Shown in pieces: positions 27,531 through 36,796 of a DNA stretch of 46,983 nt. The DNA comes from Patescibacteria group bacterium. GTDB lineage: Bacteria; Patescibacteriota; Patescibacteriia; Buchananbacterales; SURF-54. Made by a program: the position numbers and the translations under genes. The notes below the pieces were generated by a model. It was not told where the DNA came from and did no database searches. It worked only from the letters and a program-made list of their open reading frames with translations. The stretch's first letter is position 1, and every line of letters starts with the position of its first letter. The stretch covers positions 1-46,983 of the forward strand of contig JAHIRB010000027.1 in NCBI GenBank assembly GCA_018818885.1, given 5' to 3'.

Positions 27531-29171
27531 TTACCTTGCTTCACTAGCATCAACTGGAGTTTTTATTTTGAAAAATTTCTTTTTAAACATTTTAGTAAAA
27601 TATGATAGCTCATCAGACTTCAACCACCAAAGTATAAATACATAGCCTGCCAAACCTACAACGCACGCTAGAAATCCTTGGGTAGCAATTCCTAAAAATG
27701 TTTGCGTACCAGTAATTGGCTCGACTGCATATTTTACTGATTGCGTTAATATTGCTAAAAATCCACTGGCTAGTAATACTTTTCCTAAAGTTAAGGAAAT
27801 ATTAATACCATCTAGTTTTTTAGTCTGAAATCTCAAAAAGATAATTAACAACACAAAATTAAGTATGCTAGAAATTGAAAAAGCTAAAGCTAAACCCGCA
27901 ACATCGTATCGTTTAATAAATAACAAGCTCAATATGATATTTACCACTGCAGAAAACAAACCAGTTAGAAAAGGGGTTTTGCTATCATGAAAAGAATAAA
28001 ATGCACGGGCAAGCAAAGGAATTAAACTTTGTGCAAAAAGACTCAAGGCAAAAAATCCTAGTGTGTTTAAAGTCATTACTGTGTCTTCCCAATCAAATCT
28101 ACCTGTACCTAAAACTATTCTAACAATTTGTGCTCTTAATATTAATAACAAAACCGAACTTGGGATAACTAAAAAAAGAATTTGTCGAAAAGTTGACGAA
28201 AATGATTCAATAAATTTATCAAGATTCTTTTTACTTGCTAGTTCTGCTAGAGTTGGGAATGCGGCAATAGCAAAAGATATACCAAAGATTCCTAAAGGGA
28301 AACTCTGCAAGTTATTAGCAAAATTAAATACAGTGATACTACCTACTGCCAGCGTAGATGCAATGATTGTTATAACAAGTAAGTTGATTTGCGTAATTCC
28401 TAAAGACAGTGTTCTTGGAACCATCATCTTAATTATTCTTCTTAAACCTTTGTCTTTAAAATCCAAAATCCATGTGTATCGATAACCAAGATTATACGTA
28501 GCTGGTACTTGTATCGCTAAGTGTAAAAACGCACCCAAAACTACTCCCCAAGCCAATCCATAGATTCCAAAATAATCAACTAGGTATAATGCGCCGATGA
28601 TAATACCAATGTTATAAAAAATTGGTGCTAAGGAATATACAAAAAATCTTTTGAATGATTGCAAAATTCCACCAATTATTGCAGAAATTCCAAGCAGAAT
28701 TGGACTTAAAAACATTATCCTTGTAAGATTGGCTGTCAGATCTAATTGTTCGTCAGTAAAACCTGGTGCAATTAAACGTACTAAAATGGGAGCAAATATT
28801 ATTAAAATAATTGTTGCAACTATCATGCAAACAATTAAAGAATTTAAAACTAGATTGGCTACTTGCCAAGCTTTTTTTTGTGACTTAAACCCTAGTATTT
28901 CTTTAACTTTACCACGCTTTAAGTAACTGACAAAAATAGGAATAAAGCCAGCTGAAATTGCACCTAGTACCAAAAGATTAAAAATTAAATCTGGTATTCT
29001 AAAAGAAGCATAGTAAATATCAAGTTCATAGCCTGCACCAAACTCACCTGCTAAAACTCTATCTCGTAAAATACCTAATATTCTGGATATTAAGGAAGCA
29101 GCACCCACTATTATGGCTGCTGAGGTAATAGATTTTGTTTTTGTGTTAAGTAATTTCTTAAGCATTGACAA
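27531..29171 (-). CDS. murJ: Lipid II flippase MurJ
   Basis: AASLISRILGILRDRVLAGEFGAG, multi-TM, QSLIPLLARAFYSFHDSKTPF. Confidence 0.93.
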   Translation of the reverse strand: MSMLKKLLNTKTKSITSAAIIVGAASLISRILGILRDRVLAGEFGAGYELDIYYASFRIPDLIFNLLVLGAISAGFIPIFVSYLKRGKVKEILGFKSQKKAWQVANLVLNSLIVCMIVATIILIIFAPILVRLIAPGFTDEQLDLTANLTRIMFLSPILLGISAIIGGILQSFKRFFVYSLAPIFYNIGIIIGALYLVDYFGIYGLAWGVVLGAFLHLAIQVPATYNLGYRYTWILDFKDKGLRRIIKMMVPRTLSLGITQINLLVITIIASTLAVGSITVFNFANNLQSFPLGIFGISFAIAAFPTLAELASKKNLDKFIESFSSTFRQILFLVIPSSVLLLILRAQIVRIVLGTGRFDWEDTVMTLNTLGFFALSLFAQSLIPLLARAFYSFHDSKTPFLTGLFSAVVNIILSLLFIKRYDVAGLALAFSISSILNFVLLIIFLRFQTKKLDGINISLTLGKVLLASGFLAILTQSVKYAVEPITGTQTFLGIATQGFLACVVGLAGYVFILWWLKSDELSYFTKMFKKKFFKIKTPVDASEAR

Positions 29172-29237
29172 TTTAATTATTATTTGCTAGGATAAAAAAA
29201 ATGAAATAATCAACCAACTAAATCGGAGGTGAAAATA

Positions 29238-29354
29238 ATGTTTTTCGATACTGGATTAATGCTTCAGAGATTCGGTCTGGGTATAGGAATTGGACTGGTT
29301 CTTATCGTAGTCATTATTTTAATAGTCGACAAGATCAAACCAAAAGGAGACTAA
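29238..29354 (+). CDS. 38-aa single-TM micropeptide
   Basis: GGAGGTGAAAATAATG SD; MFFDTGLMLQRFGLGIGIGLVLIVVIILIVDKIKPKGD*. Confidence 0.65.
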   Translation: MFFDTGLMLQRFGLGIGIGLVLIVVIILIVDKIKPKGD

Positions 29355-29355
29355 C

Positions 29356-29460
29356 ATGTTCGCACCTGATTTTTCAATAATCATTGGTTGGTTACCCTAT
29401 GCAGGCATTGCAGCCATCATATTTTCGATAGTTGTATTGCTTATTTGCAGAGGCAAATAA
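29356..29460 (+). CDS. 34-aa TM micropeptide, second gene of a mini-operon
   Basis: AAAGGAGACTAACATG; MFAPDFSIIIGWLPYAGIAAIIFSIVVLLICRGK*. Confidence 0.62.
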   Translation: MFAPDFSIIIGWLPYAGIAAIIFSIVVLLICRGK

Positions 29461-29480
29461 AACGGCGCAAGATATTCTTT

Positions 29481-29514
29481 TTGCCCGGTTTTTTTAATTA
29501 AAAATCGGGCAATT
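29481..29514. terminator. Hairpin terminator
   Basis: TTGCCCGGTTTTTTTAATTAAAAATCGGGCAA. Confidence 0.7.
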
Positions 29515-29515
29515 T

Positions 29516-30685
29516 TCATATAACCTTAATAGCTTCTTTTGCTATCATTAGTTCTTCATTTGTCGGTATTACTATAGTTTTAAACTTTTGATTTAATTTT
29601 AAATTTCTAGTAATCATACCTCTGATAATTGCATTGCGCTCCCCTATCCCTGCAGTAAATACAATTACATCAACCCCGCCCATAATTGCTGCAAAACTTC
29701 CAATATAGCGTTTAATATCGTATACAAACATCTCTAATGCAAGCTTGGCTCTAGCTTGTTCTGATTTATTGAACTGCTTAGGAGCTTTGTACCCGGGTAT
29801 TTTATAGCCAGATGCAACCATTACGTCTCTCATATCATTAGAATATCCAAAGATTCCTAAAAGACCTGATTTTTTATTTAATATATTTTCCATTTCTGTT
29901 GGCCTGATATTTAATTTTTTCATTAAATAAAGTGCAACTGCTGGATCAACATCTCCTGATCTTGTCCCCATTGTTAGACCCTCAAGCGGTGTAAAACCCA
30001 TGGATGTTTCTATTGCTTTACCAAATTTAGTCGCTGTAATTGATGATCCTGAACCTAAATGACAAGTAATAATATGTATCTTTTTTAATGGCTTCTTGAG
30101 CTTTTCAGCAGCTTGTTCTGCTACATATTGGTGAGAAATACCATGGAATCCATACCGGCGTATGCCATAGTCTGTATAATATTGATATGGTAAAGCATAC
30201 ATGTAGGCATAGTCTGGTATTGATTGATAAAAAGAAGTATCAAACACTGCAATATTTTTTATATTTTTAGAAAACTTATCTAAACAAACATTAATACATG
30301 CAAGATTGATAGGGTTATGTAGTGGCGCAAGTTGTGAATATTTTTTGAGTTTATGAAGTACGTTTTGATTTAATTTTGTAGCCTGTTTGAATTCTTCCCC
30401 ACCATGAACAACTCTATGGCCAACTATTTTAATTTTTCTTTGCCAATGAGAAATTTTATCCAAAACAATTTCTAAAGCTTCTTTGTGAGTTTCTACACCT
30501 TGTGGAAAATTTCTAGCAACAATTCTGTTAGAAGTTTGTTCTTTTATACTATAAAAAGAATTAGAAGACCCAATTCTTTCAAATATGCCTTTTAATGCTA
30601 CCTCAAAACTATCTTCATGCAATATCTGAAATTTAATGGTTGCAGAACCAGCATTAATTATCAATATATATTGTTTTTGTTTCAT
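29516..30685 (-). CDS. ackA: Acetate kinase
   Basis: ILIINAGSATIKFQI, GHRVVHGGEEF, YGFHGISHQYV, HLGSGSSITA, MGFTPLEGLTMGTRSGDVDP, FTAGIGERN. Confidence 0.95.
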   Translation of the reverse strand: MKQKQYILIINAGSATIKFQILHEDSFEVALKGIFERIGSSNSFYSIKEQTSNRIVARNFPQGVETHKEALEIVLDKISHWQRKIKIVGHRVVHGGEEFKQATKLNQNVLHKLKKYSQLAPLHNPINLACINVCLDKFSKNIKNIAVFDTSFYQSIPDYAYMYALPYQYYTDYGIRRYGFHGISHQYVAEQAAEKLKKPLKKIHIITCHLGSGSSITATKFGKAIETSMGFTPLEGLTMGTRSGDVDPAVALYLMKKLNIRPTEMENILNKKSGLLGIFGYSNDMRDVMVASGYKIPGYKAPKQFNKSEQARAKLALEMFVYDIKRYIGSFAAIMGGVDVIVFTAGIGERNAIIRGMITRNLKLNQKFKTIVIPTNEELMIAKEAIKVI

Positions 30686-30809
30686 ATCGGATAGTACAAA
30701 TTCAAATTCTTAAAAATTTACTATAATAAAATTCTTTGATTAATTCTCTTTTATTTGTATTTATAATTTTTAAAAGTAAAAAGTTTTTTGAATTTTCACT
30801 ACCCGATAT
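30684..30809. repeat. Candidate inverted-repeat element, ACCCGGTAGT family, copy B
   Basis: ATATCGGATAGTACAAATTCAAA ... TTTGAATTTTCACTACCCGATAT. Confidence 0.55.
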
Positions 30810-30926
30810 ACTCAATAGTAGCTCCGTAAACAGGATTTATTAATTATTAAAATCTTATACATTTGTCTACTTATAATAACCCGATTGTGACATATGCACA
30901 TTCACAGGGTCACTAACGGTATTATT

Positions 30927-31010
30927 TTAAAGTCGCTGTATCTTAGAAACCAAAATTGCTGCTACTAATATAGCGATAATTATGATTCCAATTGTAACAT
31001 ACAATCCCAT
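30927..31010 (-). CDS. 27-aa TM micropeptide candidate between pduL and ackA
   Basis: MGLYVTIGIIIIAILVAAILVSKIQRL*. Confidence 0.4.
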   Translation of the reverse strand: MGLYVTIGIIIIAILVAAILVSKIQRL

Positions 31011-31019
31011 ATTTTCTAA

Positions 31020-31637
31020 TTATATTATTTGACCAAAATCTCCTTGTTTTATTCCTGCTGCATTAGCCTCGTCTGTATCTAAATGCATGCGGCAAACAAA
31101 ATCTTTACGTGTTCTAACTAAGATATTATGAAAAGTAATTGATCGTTTGCCATTAGTTTTAACTGAAACTAATTGCTTATTCTTTAATCCCATTTTTTTT
31201 GCACTACTTGGATCGCAGTGAATATGTCTGTGAGCTAAAATTGCTGCGCATCTTTTGACTTTTCCTTTGGGACCCACAATTTCTACTTGGGCACAACCAC
31301 CTTTTTTATCTGGGCAAGTGCATTCTAGCACTGGTGGATCTATTTTTAGTTCAAAGCACTCAGTACGTGAAAGCTCAACCTGTGTATTAGGCCTTGTAGG
31401 ACCTAATATTCTAACATCATCAATTTGTCCATCCTTGGTTTTTATTTTAATTGTTTCTTTGCTGGCGAATTGACCTGTTTGGGAAAGTGCTTTTATAGGT
31501 TTAAGTTGATAATTTTTACCAAATAAAATATCTAAATCTTTTCTAGAAAGATGAGCATGATGAGCAGAAACTTCTATTTTAATTTTTTTTACGCCAGAGA
31601 CGTATCCGCCACTGGCGGACATCTTTTTATTTATCAT
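31020..31637 (-). CDS. pduL: Phosphate propanoyltransferase-type phosphotransacetylase (PduL-like)
   Basis: IEVSAHHAHLSRKDLDILFG, ILGPTRPNTQVELSRTE, AHRHIHCDPSSAKKMGLKN, MHLDTDEANAAG. Confidence 0.92.
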   Translation of the reverse strand: MINKKMSASGGYVSGVKKIKIEVSAHHAHLSRKDLDILFGKNYQLKPIKALSQTGQFASKETIKIKTKDGQIDDVRILGPTRPNTQVELSRTECFELKIDPPVLECTCPDKKGGCAQVEIVGPKGKVKRCAAILAHRHIHCDPSSAKKMGLKNKQLVSVKTNGKRSITFHNILVRTRKDFVCRMHLDTDEANAAGIKQGDFGQII

Positions 31638-31639
31638 AT

Positions 31640-32677
31640 TTAGCGTAATATTATTTTTGTTTTTTTAAGTAAAGTATGCATCTGATTTTTGGTAAGAATT
31701 CCTCCTTGTGCTCCAGGCTGAGTTACAACTGTATTGCTATTTAAATTTGCCCAGCGTAAAGCTTCTTTAATATCACCAGGTTTATAAATTAGCGAGGTAA
31801 TAAATCCAGAACCAAAAGCATCACCAACTCCAGTAGTATCTACAACTTTTCGATTCAAAGGTAAAACTTTGATTATTTTTTTACCCTCGTAAGCATAAGC
31901 TCCTTTTTTGCCATCGGTAATTACCACTATTTTTGGTCCCCAGTCTTTCAAAATATTTAACAGATACAGTGGCTTGTTAAGATGTGTTGGGGTTTTGCGT
32001 CCAAAACTTAAACCAGATAATGCTAGTTCGATTGCTTCGTCTTTATTAAGAATTAATACTTCAGTTTGTTTAATTAATTTTTCTAAAACTTTTTTACCAG
32101 CCTGCAATTGTGTTGATCCAGGATTCCAAGCAATTTTAATTCTTTTTTCTCTGGCAATACTAAAAGCATTAGTTAACAATTTTTTCCAACCCTCACCACG
32201 CAGGGAGGTTATATAAAACCATTGACTGCTAATTCCTTTTAAAGTATTGTGATCTATTTCTATATTTTCGCTTGCTCCTCTGAATGCAAAGACCACATGA
32301 TCTCTTTCTTTTTTGTCAGTAGATAAAATAAAAGAAAAACCAGAAGGTTTTTGCTTGTCTTTTTGAACAAGGCTTGTATTGACTTTGTTTTGGCTTAAAT
32401 TGTCAATTATGCTTTCTCCGTCAGTATCATCCCCAACTCGTGTGAGTACAGCTGTTTTAAGGCCTAATTTGGCGAATGTAGTAGCAGAATTTGATGCTCC
32501 CCCACCAAAAGTTATGAATGCTTCATCTATACCTACTTTTGCACCATATTCAAAGGCTAGATATTTTTGAGCTGTTAAATCTTGAGGGGTATTAAAAAAC
32601 CGCCCAGCTTTACTCCAAAAGCTTAAATCTCTAACTACTCCTCCAATTGTTATAACGTCAAATGATTTTTTAAACAT
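31640..32677 (-). CDS. PfkB-family carbohydrate kinase
   Basis: TFGGGASNSATTFAKLGLKTAVLTRVGDD, VVDTTGVGDAFGSGFIT. Confidence 0.9.
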   Translation of the reverse strand: MFKKSFDVITIGGVVRDLSFWSKAGRFFNTPQDLTAQKYLAFEYGAKVGIDEAFITFGGGASNSATTFAKLGLKTAVLTRVGDDTDGESIIDNLSQNKVNTSLVQKDKQKPSGFSFILSTDKKERDHVVFAFRGASENIEIDHNTLKGISSQWFYITSLRGEGWKKLLTNAFSIAREKRIKIAWNPGSTQLQAGKKVLEKLIKQTEVLILNKDEAIELALSGLSFGRKTPTHLNKPLYLLNILKDWGPKIVVITDGKKGAYAYEGKKIIKVLPLNRKVVDTTGVGDAFGSGFITSLIYKPGDIKEALRWANLNSNTVVTQPGAQGGILTKNQMHTLLKKTKIILR

Positions 32678-32766
32678 ACTATTGATAATATTATACCACA
32701 AAAATTAAAATTGAAAAATCTAAAAAGCCACCTACTTGCACAGGTCAGCTTTTTACAAAATTCTAT

Positions 32767-33141
32767 TTATTTTTTTAACAATTTTTTAACTTTTTCGACA
32801 ACTTCGTCAATTGTAAAATCTGCTTTTACCATATAATCTTCTGCTCCCATAGAAAGCCCGGTTTTAATTTCTCTGTCTTGGCCTAAATTAGAAAGAATCA
32901 TAACTGGTGTATCTTTTGTTTCTTCGTCTTTTTTTATATTATCCAGCACCTCAAATCCGCTTTCACCTGGCAGTAAAATATCCAATATAACTAAGTCTGG
33001 TTTAGCACTTTTAACTTTTTCTAAACCGACTTTTGCATCTACTGCTAATATAATTTCAAACTCTTTTGAATCAAAGGCTTGCTTTAAAATATTAACAAGG
33101 GATTTGTCGTCTTCGATTACTAAAATTTTAGTTTTTGCCAT
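32767..33141 (-). CDS. Response regulator (receiver domain only)
   Basis: KILVIEDDKSLVNIL, PDLVILDILLPGESGFEVL, VMILSNLG, GAEDYMVKADF. Confidence 0.92.
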   Translation of the reverse strand: MAKTKILVIEDDKSLVNILKQAFDSKEFEIILAVDAKVGLEKVKSAKPDLVILDILLPGESGFEVLDNIKKDEETKDTPVMILSNLGQDREIKTGLSMGAEDYMVKADFTIDEVVEKVKKLLKK

Positions 33142-33159
33142 ATTATTTTAATTAATTAT

Positions 33160-35040
33160 TTAATTGATTGGTAAGCTAAAATAAAATATGGAACCTTCTT
33201 TTGGTGTACTTTCAAACCAAATATCACCCTTATGTAGCATAACAATAGATTTAGTAATATACAAACCTAAGCCCGTGCCTTCTGTTTTAGATTTTAATAC
33301 ATCTTTTGATCTAAAGAACTTGCCAAAGAGTCGTTTTTGATCATCTAAGCTAATACCAATGCCAGTATCTTTGACAGAGAAAACTAGATAGCCTTTCTTG
33401 TTACTAAAATTGGTAAGTTTGGCATATTTTAATTTTTTATTCATCTCCTTTAATTCTTTACCACTAAATTTTTTTATATCAACTGTTACCTTGCCATTTG
33501 TCTTTGTATATTTAATGGCATTAGAAATTAAGTTTTGAGCAACTTGAGCAACTCTATTTTTATCTGCTAGTACCTTTGGTAATTTTGGTGGGGACCAAAC
33601 TAAAATAACTTTTTTTTTCTTAGCGCTTGATTTAAAACCTTTAACAATATCTGAAACAACTTCTTGAAAGTAGCACGGTTGGGCTTCTACTTCGAATTTT
33701 CCTTCTTGCAATTTTGATAAATTTAGTAAATCTCTTACCAAGACAAGTAATCTTTCATTACCTCGATATATTTGACTGATTAATTCTCTTTGATCCTTAT
33801 TGAGCTTTCCCGCATTTTCTGATTGAAGCATCTCCAAACTCCACTTTGTTATTCCCAGTGGACTTTTTAGCTCATGTACTGTAATAGCAACAAATTCTCT
33901 TTCCTTTTTTATTTCTTCGGAAGCTCCTTCGGAAAATGTATTTTTTGATTGATCGTACAAAATGATTATCCACCCATCAATAATATTTTGTGATTTTATG
34001 GGAAATATAATTACTCGATAGTTTTGGTGTTTCTTAGAAATTGTAAAAGGCTTACCAATACTTTCTTTGCTCATGGCTTTTATAATTTTTGAATTTAATA
34101 TAATATCAGAAACATCTTTTCCTAATACATCTTTTTCAGAAATATCAAAAAAGCTTTCTGCAACGTGATTTATTCTTTGGATTTGTTGTTTGTTATCGAC
34201 AATAATTAAACCATCTGTAATGTGACGATACAAATATTCTAACTCGTCTTCATCAATCTTAATTTTTGGTTTTTCAACTACTTTTTTTACTTTTAACTTA
34301 GGTAGTAGGGGTAAAGTAAAAAAGAAAATACTGCCATCGTTTTCTTCACTTTCAAACCACATTTTTCCACCTAATGCTTCTACAATATTTTTAGAGATAT
34401 AGAGTTGTAAGCCCATACCTTCTGTTTGAGACCTCATGGCATTATTTGCTCTAAAAAATTTGGTAAAAACTAATTGTTGTTGATCCTTAGGAACACCAAT
34501 ACCTGAATCTTCAATACGAAATTCAATATTTTCTTTTATTTTTTTTACAGAAATTACTACCCTTGAGGCTCTGCGAGAATATCTAATGGCATTATCTAGC
34601 AATGCATTTAAGACAGTTTTTATTTGTATAGCGTCTGTGGTGAAGTTAGGTACATTTTTAGCGATATGAACATTGAGAGTGCAATTATTTGCTTTGGCGT
34701 ATGGTATAAATTTATCTATAATTTCATTTAATATAGTGCCAAAATCTACTTTGGTTAAATCAATACTAACACCTTTATCTTCCATTCTAGTTACTGTCAA
34801 AAGGCCGGAGACAACTCTGGCCAAAAAATCTGTATTATAATACGCCTGATTAATGTATTCTTTTTGTTTGGCAGAAATTTTTCCAGCACGATTAGACAGC
34901 AGCATATCAAGCGACCACCTAATTGCTGAAATTGGTGTACGTAGTTGATGCGAGGCAATAGTAATAAAATCTGCTTTCAATTTATCTTGTCTAGCAGATT
35001 CTTTATCTTGATGTTTATTTTGATTTTTTCGATTTGTCAT
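33160..35040 (-). CDS. Tandem double histidine kinase: HisKA-HATPase-PAS-HisKA-HATPase
   Basis: H-boxes IASHQLRTPISAIRWSLDML and TVHELKSPLGITKWSLEML; ATPase boxes FRIEDSGIGVPKD...EGMGLQLYI and FSVKDTGIGISLDDQ...TGLGLYI. Confidence 0.9.
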   Translation of the reverse strand: MTNRKNQNKHQDKESARQDKLKADFITIASHQLRTPISAIRWSLDMLLSNRAGKISAKQKEYINQAYYNTDFLARVVSGLLTVTRMEDKGVSIDLTKVDFGTILNEIIDKFIPYAKANNCTLNVHIAKNVPNFTTDAIQIKTVLNALLDNAIRYSRRASRVVISVKKIKENIEFRIEDSGIGVPKDQQQLVFTKFFRANNAMRSQTEGMGLQLYISKNIVEALGGKMWFESEENDGSIFFFTLPLLPKLKVKKVVEKPKIKIDEDELEYLYRHITDGLIIVDNKQQIQRINHVAESFFDISEKDVLGKDVSDIILNSKIIKAMSKESIGKPFTISKKHQNYRVIIFPIKSQNIIDGWIIILYDQSKNTFSEGASEEIKKEREFVAITVHELKSPLGITKWSLEMLQSENAGKLNKDQRELISQIYRGNERLLVLVRDLLNLSKLQEGKFEVEAQPCYFQEVVSDIVKGFKSSAKKKKVILVWSPPKLPKVLADKNRVAQVAQNLISNAIKYTKTNGKVTVDIKKFSGKELKEMNKKLKYAKLTNFSNKKGYLVFSVKDTGIGISLDDQKRLFGKFFRSKDVLKSKTEGTGLGLYITKSIVMLHKGDIWFESTPKEGSIFYFSLPIN

Positions 35041-35118
35041 ATGTGTATAAATTATACCAAATTTTTACAAATTTAAAAACCCTTAAACTATGAAAATTTA
35101 AGAGTTTTTGATGTATAT

Positions 35119-36270
35119 TTATAAAATCAATAATTGCTCTCCAATATGTTCAACGAAGTGGAATTTGACTAAAATAAGCGCGGTAACCAATGCGATAACA
35201 GCTAATGACTGCAAAATTACTTTTGGTTGCTGTATTCTTACTTTAATTATTACATTTAGAATCAAAGCAACAGATATAAATATTAAAAATGCGATAAAGA
35301 AAATGTTTGTATATTCAATCATTGCATCGGTTATGCTCTTTCTAGCAGATGTATTGGCAGATACTACAATAATACCTGGGGAATCTACAGCAAATTCAGC
35401 TGATTCACCAGCAACAACTTCATTTCCGGTAGCTTCGCCGACAACTTTTGTTTCTACTTGATTTGTAGGCTGAATATTTGTTGGTTGAGACACCTTAACG
35501 ACTTCTTCTCTTTGTAAACGTTGTGTGCCAAAAAACTGAACCAAAACATCAGTTTGCCTACCATTAATTTCACCGGAAACTACTGCAACTCCGATATCTT
35601 TATAATTTGGGTTTAAAATGTTTTTTTGATGTGTTGGACTTTTCATAAAGGCTTGATGGATCAACTCTGCAGACGAAAAATCCATAGCTAAATTTTCTCC
35701 TGCATAGATATAATCGTATTCTACTCTATCAATCCAAAGCCAAGGTTTTCTGCCATCTGGAGAATCATGCGAAAAATAATCCTTATCTATCATGTCTTGG
35801 GCTTTAGCCATGGCATATTTCGTTAAGTTAACGTTGAGATTAAGTGGTTCTACTCCGTTTTCAATTCTATCTTGATTTGCCATTTCAACTATTTTGGATG
35901 TAACAATATTAGCTAGTTCTGCAGGTGTTGGGTAATAAAAAAATAAAAAACCAGTTACGGCTATTTTAATACATATTAAAAGTAATGCGTATCCTACTAA
36001 TTTTTTTGGCCTTAAAGATAATGGATGATTATTATTTGCTTCGTGTGGAATAAAGTAGCATTTTAATTTACGTCTTAATCGTAGATAAAAATGCCCGCAT
36101 TCTTGTTCTTCTTTTTTTACAGCTTCAACTAAATCAGTGGCTTTTTCGTCAATATGATCCAATATATCCTGTTTTCTTTGGTAAATAAAAAGCCCAACCA
36201 AACTAGCAAGGCTTATAATTTTGAATATTTTTTTTGCTTTTTTAGTCCAATTTTTCTTCATATTATTCAT
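35119..36270 (-). CDS. Membrane-anchored CAP/SCP-domain (YkwD-like) protein
   Basis: IVEMANQDRIENGVEPLNLN, KAQDMIDKDYFSHDSPDGRKPW, YAGENLAMDF, HQKNILNPNYKDIGVAV; TM segments at both ends. Confidence 0.85.
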   Translation of the reverse strand: MNNMKKNWTKKAKKIFKIISLASLVGLFIYQRKQDILDHIDEKATDLVEAVKKEEQECGHFYLRLRRKLKCYFIPHEANNNHPLSLRPKKLVGYALLLICIKIAVTGFLFFYYPTPAELANIVTSKIVEMANQDRIENGVEPLNLNVNLTKYAMAKAQDMIDKDYFSHDSPDGRKPWLWIDRVEYDYIYAGENLAMDFSSAELIHQAFMKSPTHQKNILNPNYKDIGVAVVSGEINGRQTDVLVQFFGTQRLQREEVVKVSQPTNIQPTNQVETKVVGEATGNEVVAGESAEFAVDSPGIIVVSANTSARKSITDAMIEYTNIFFIAFLIFISVALILNVIIKVRIQQPKVILQSLAVIALVTALILVKFHFVEHIGEQLLIL

Positions 36271-36338
36271 CTTTTGTATTGTAACAGAAAAAGCAATTTT
36301 TGTCAAATAACAATAGAAAAACTTAATCCATAACCTAT

Positions 36339-36733
36339 TTGTCATTCCGAGCTTGCCGAGTCATGCCATAGGCAGATCCGCCTCTGGCGGAGAATCTCAC
36401 AACTCCCAATCTAGAGATAAATCATCAAAATTTGGATTGACAGACTTAATTAAATCGACTTTCTTCTTTCTTGTCCAACGTTTTAACTGTTTCTCTCGAT
36501 CAATAGCATCATAAATATATTCATACTCTTCGTAATAGACAAGCTTATTTATATTATACTTTGCCGTAAATCCATCGTTAGTTTTATCTTTATGATCTTT
36601 TATCCTGTTTTCCAAAGGACCACTAACTCCCACATAATTAACTGTATTATGTTTATTCATCATTATGTATGTATAGTATTGGTATTTCATTATTGTTTGA
36701 TGTGAGATCCCTCCACTCCGGTCGGGATGACAG
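36339..36733 (-). mobile_element. Inverted-repeat element containing a GIY-YIG gene
   Basis: Ends TTGTCATTCCGAGC... and ...GGTCGGGATGACAG; internal arms GGCGGAGAATCTCAC / GTGAGATCCCTCC; arms shared with 43594-43744 and 46881-46983. Confidence 0.7.
36397..36690 (-). CDS. GIY-YIG domain nuclease (97 aa)
   Basis: YYTYIMMNKHNTVNYVGVSGPLENRIKDHK..., LVYYEEYEYIYDAIDREKQLKRWTRKKKVDLI. Confidence 0.92.
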   Translation of the reverse strand: MKYQYYTYIMMNKHNTVNYVGVSGPLENRIKDHKDKTNDGFTAKYNINKLVYYEEYEYIYDAIDREKQLKRWTRKKKVDLIKSVNPNFDDLSLDWEL

Positions 36734-36796
36734 AAAGATTTTGAATATTACAAAACGGCGCTTTGAAGCGCCGTTGAAAAGTATTATATTTTAAAT

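Noticed and set aside
33160-35040. Possible assembly chimera creating the double kinase
   Set aside because: The reading frame is continuous, the two cores are clearly diverged, and a PAS-like linker joins them; a collapsed or duplicated assembly would give near-identical copies.
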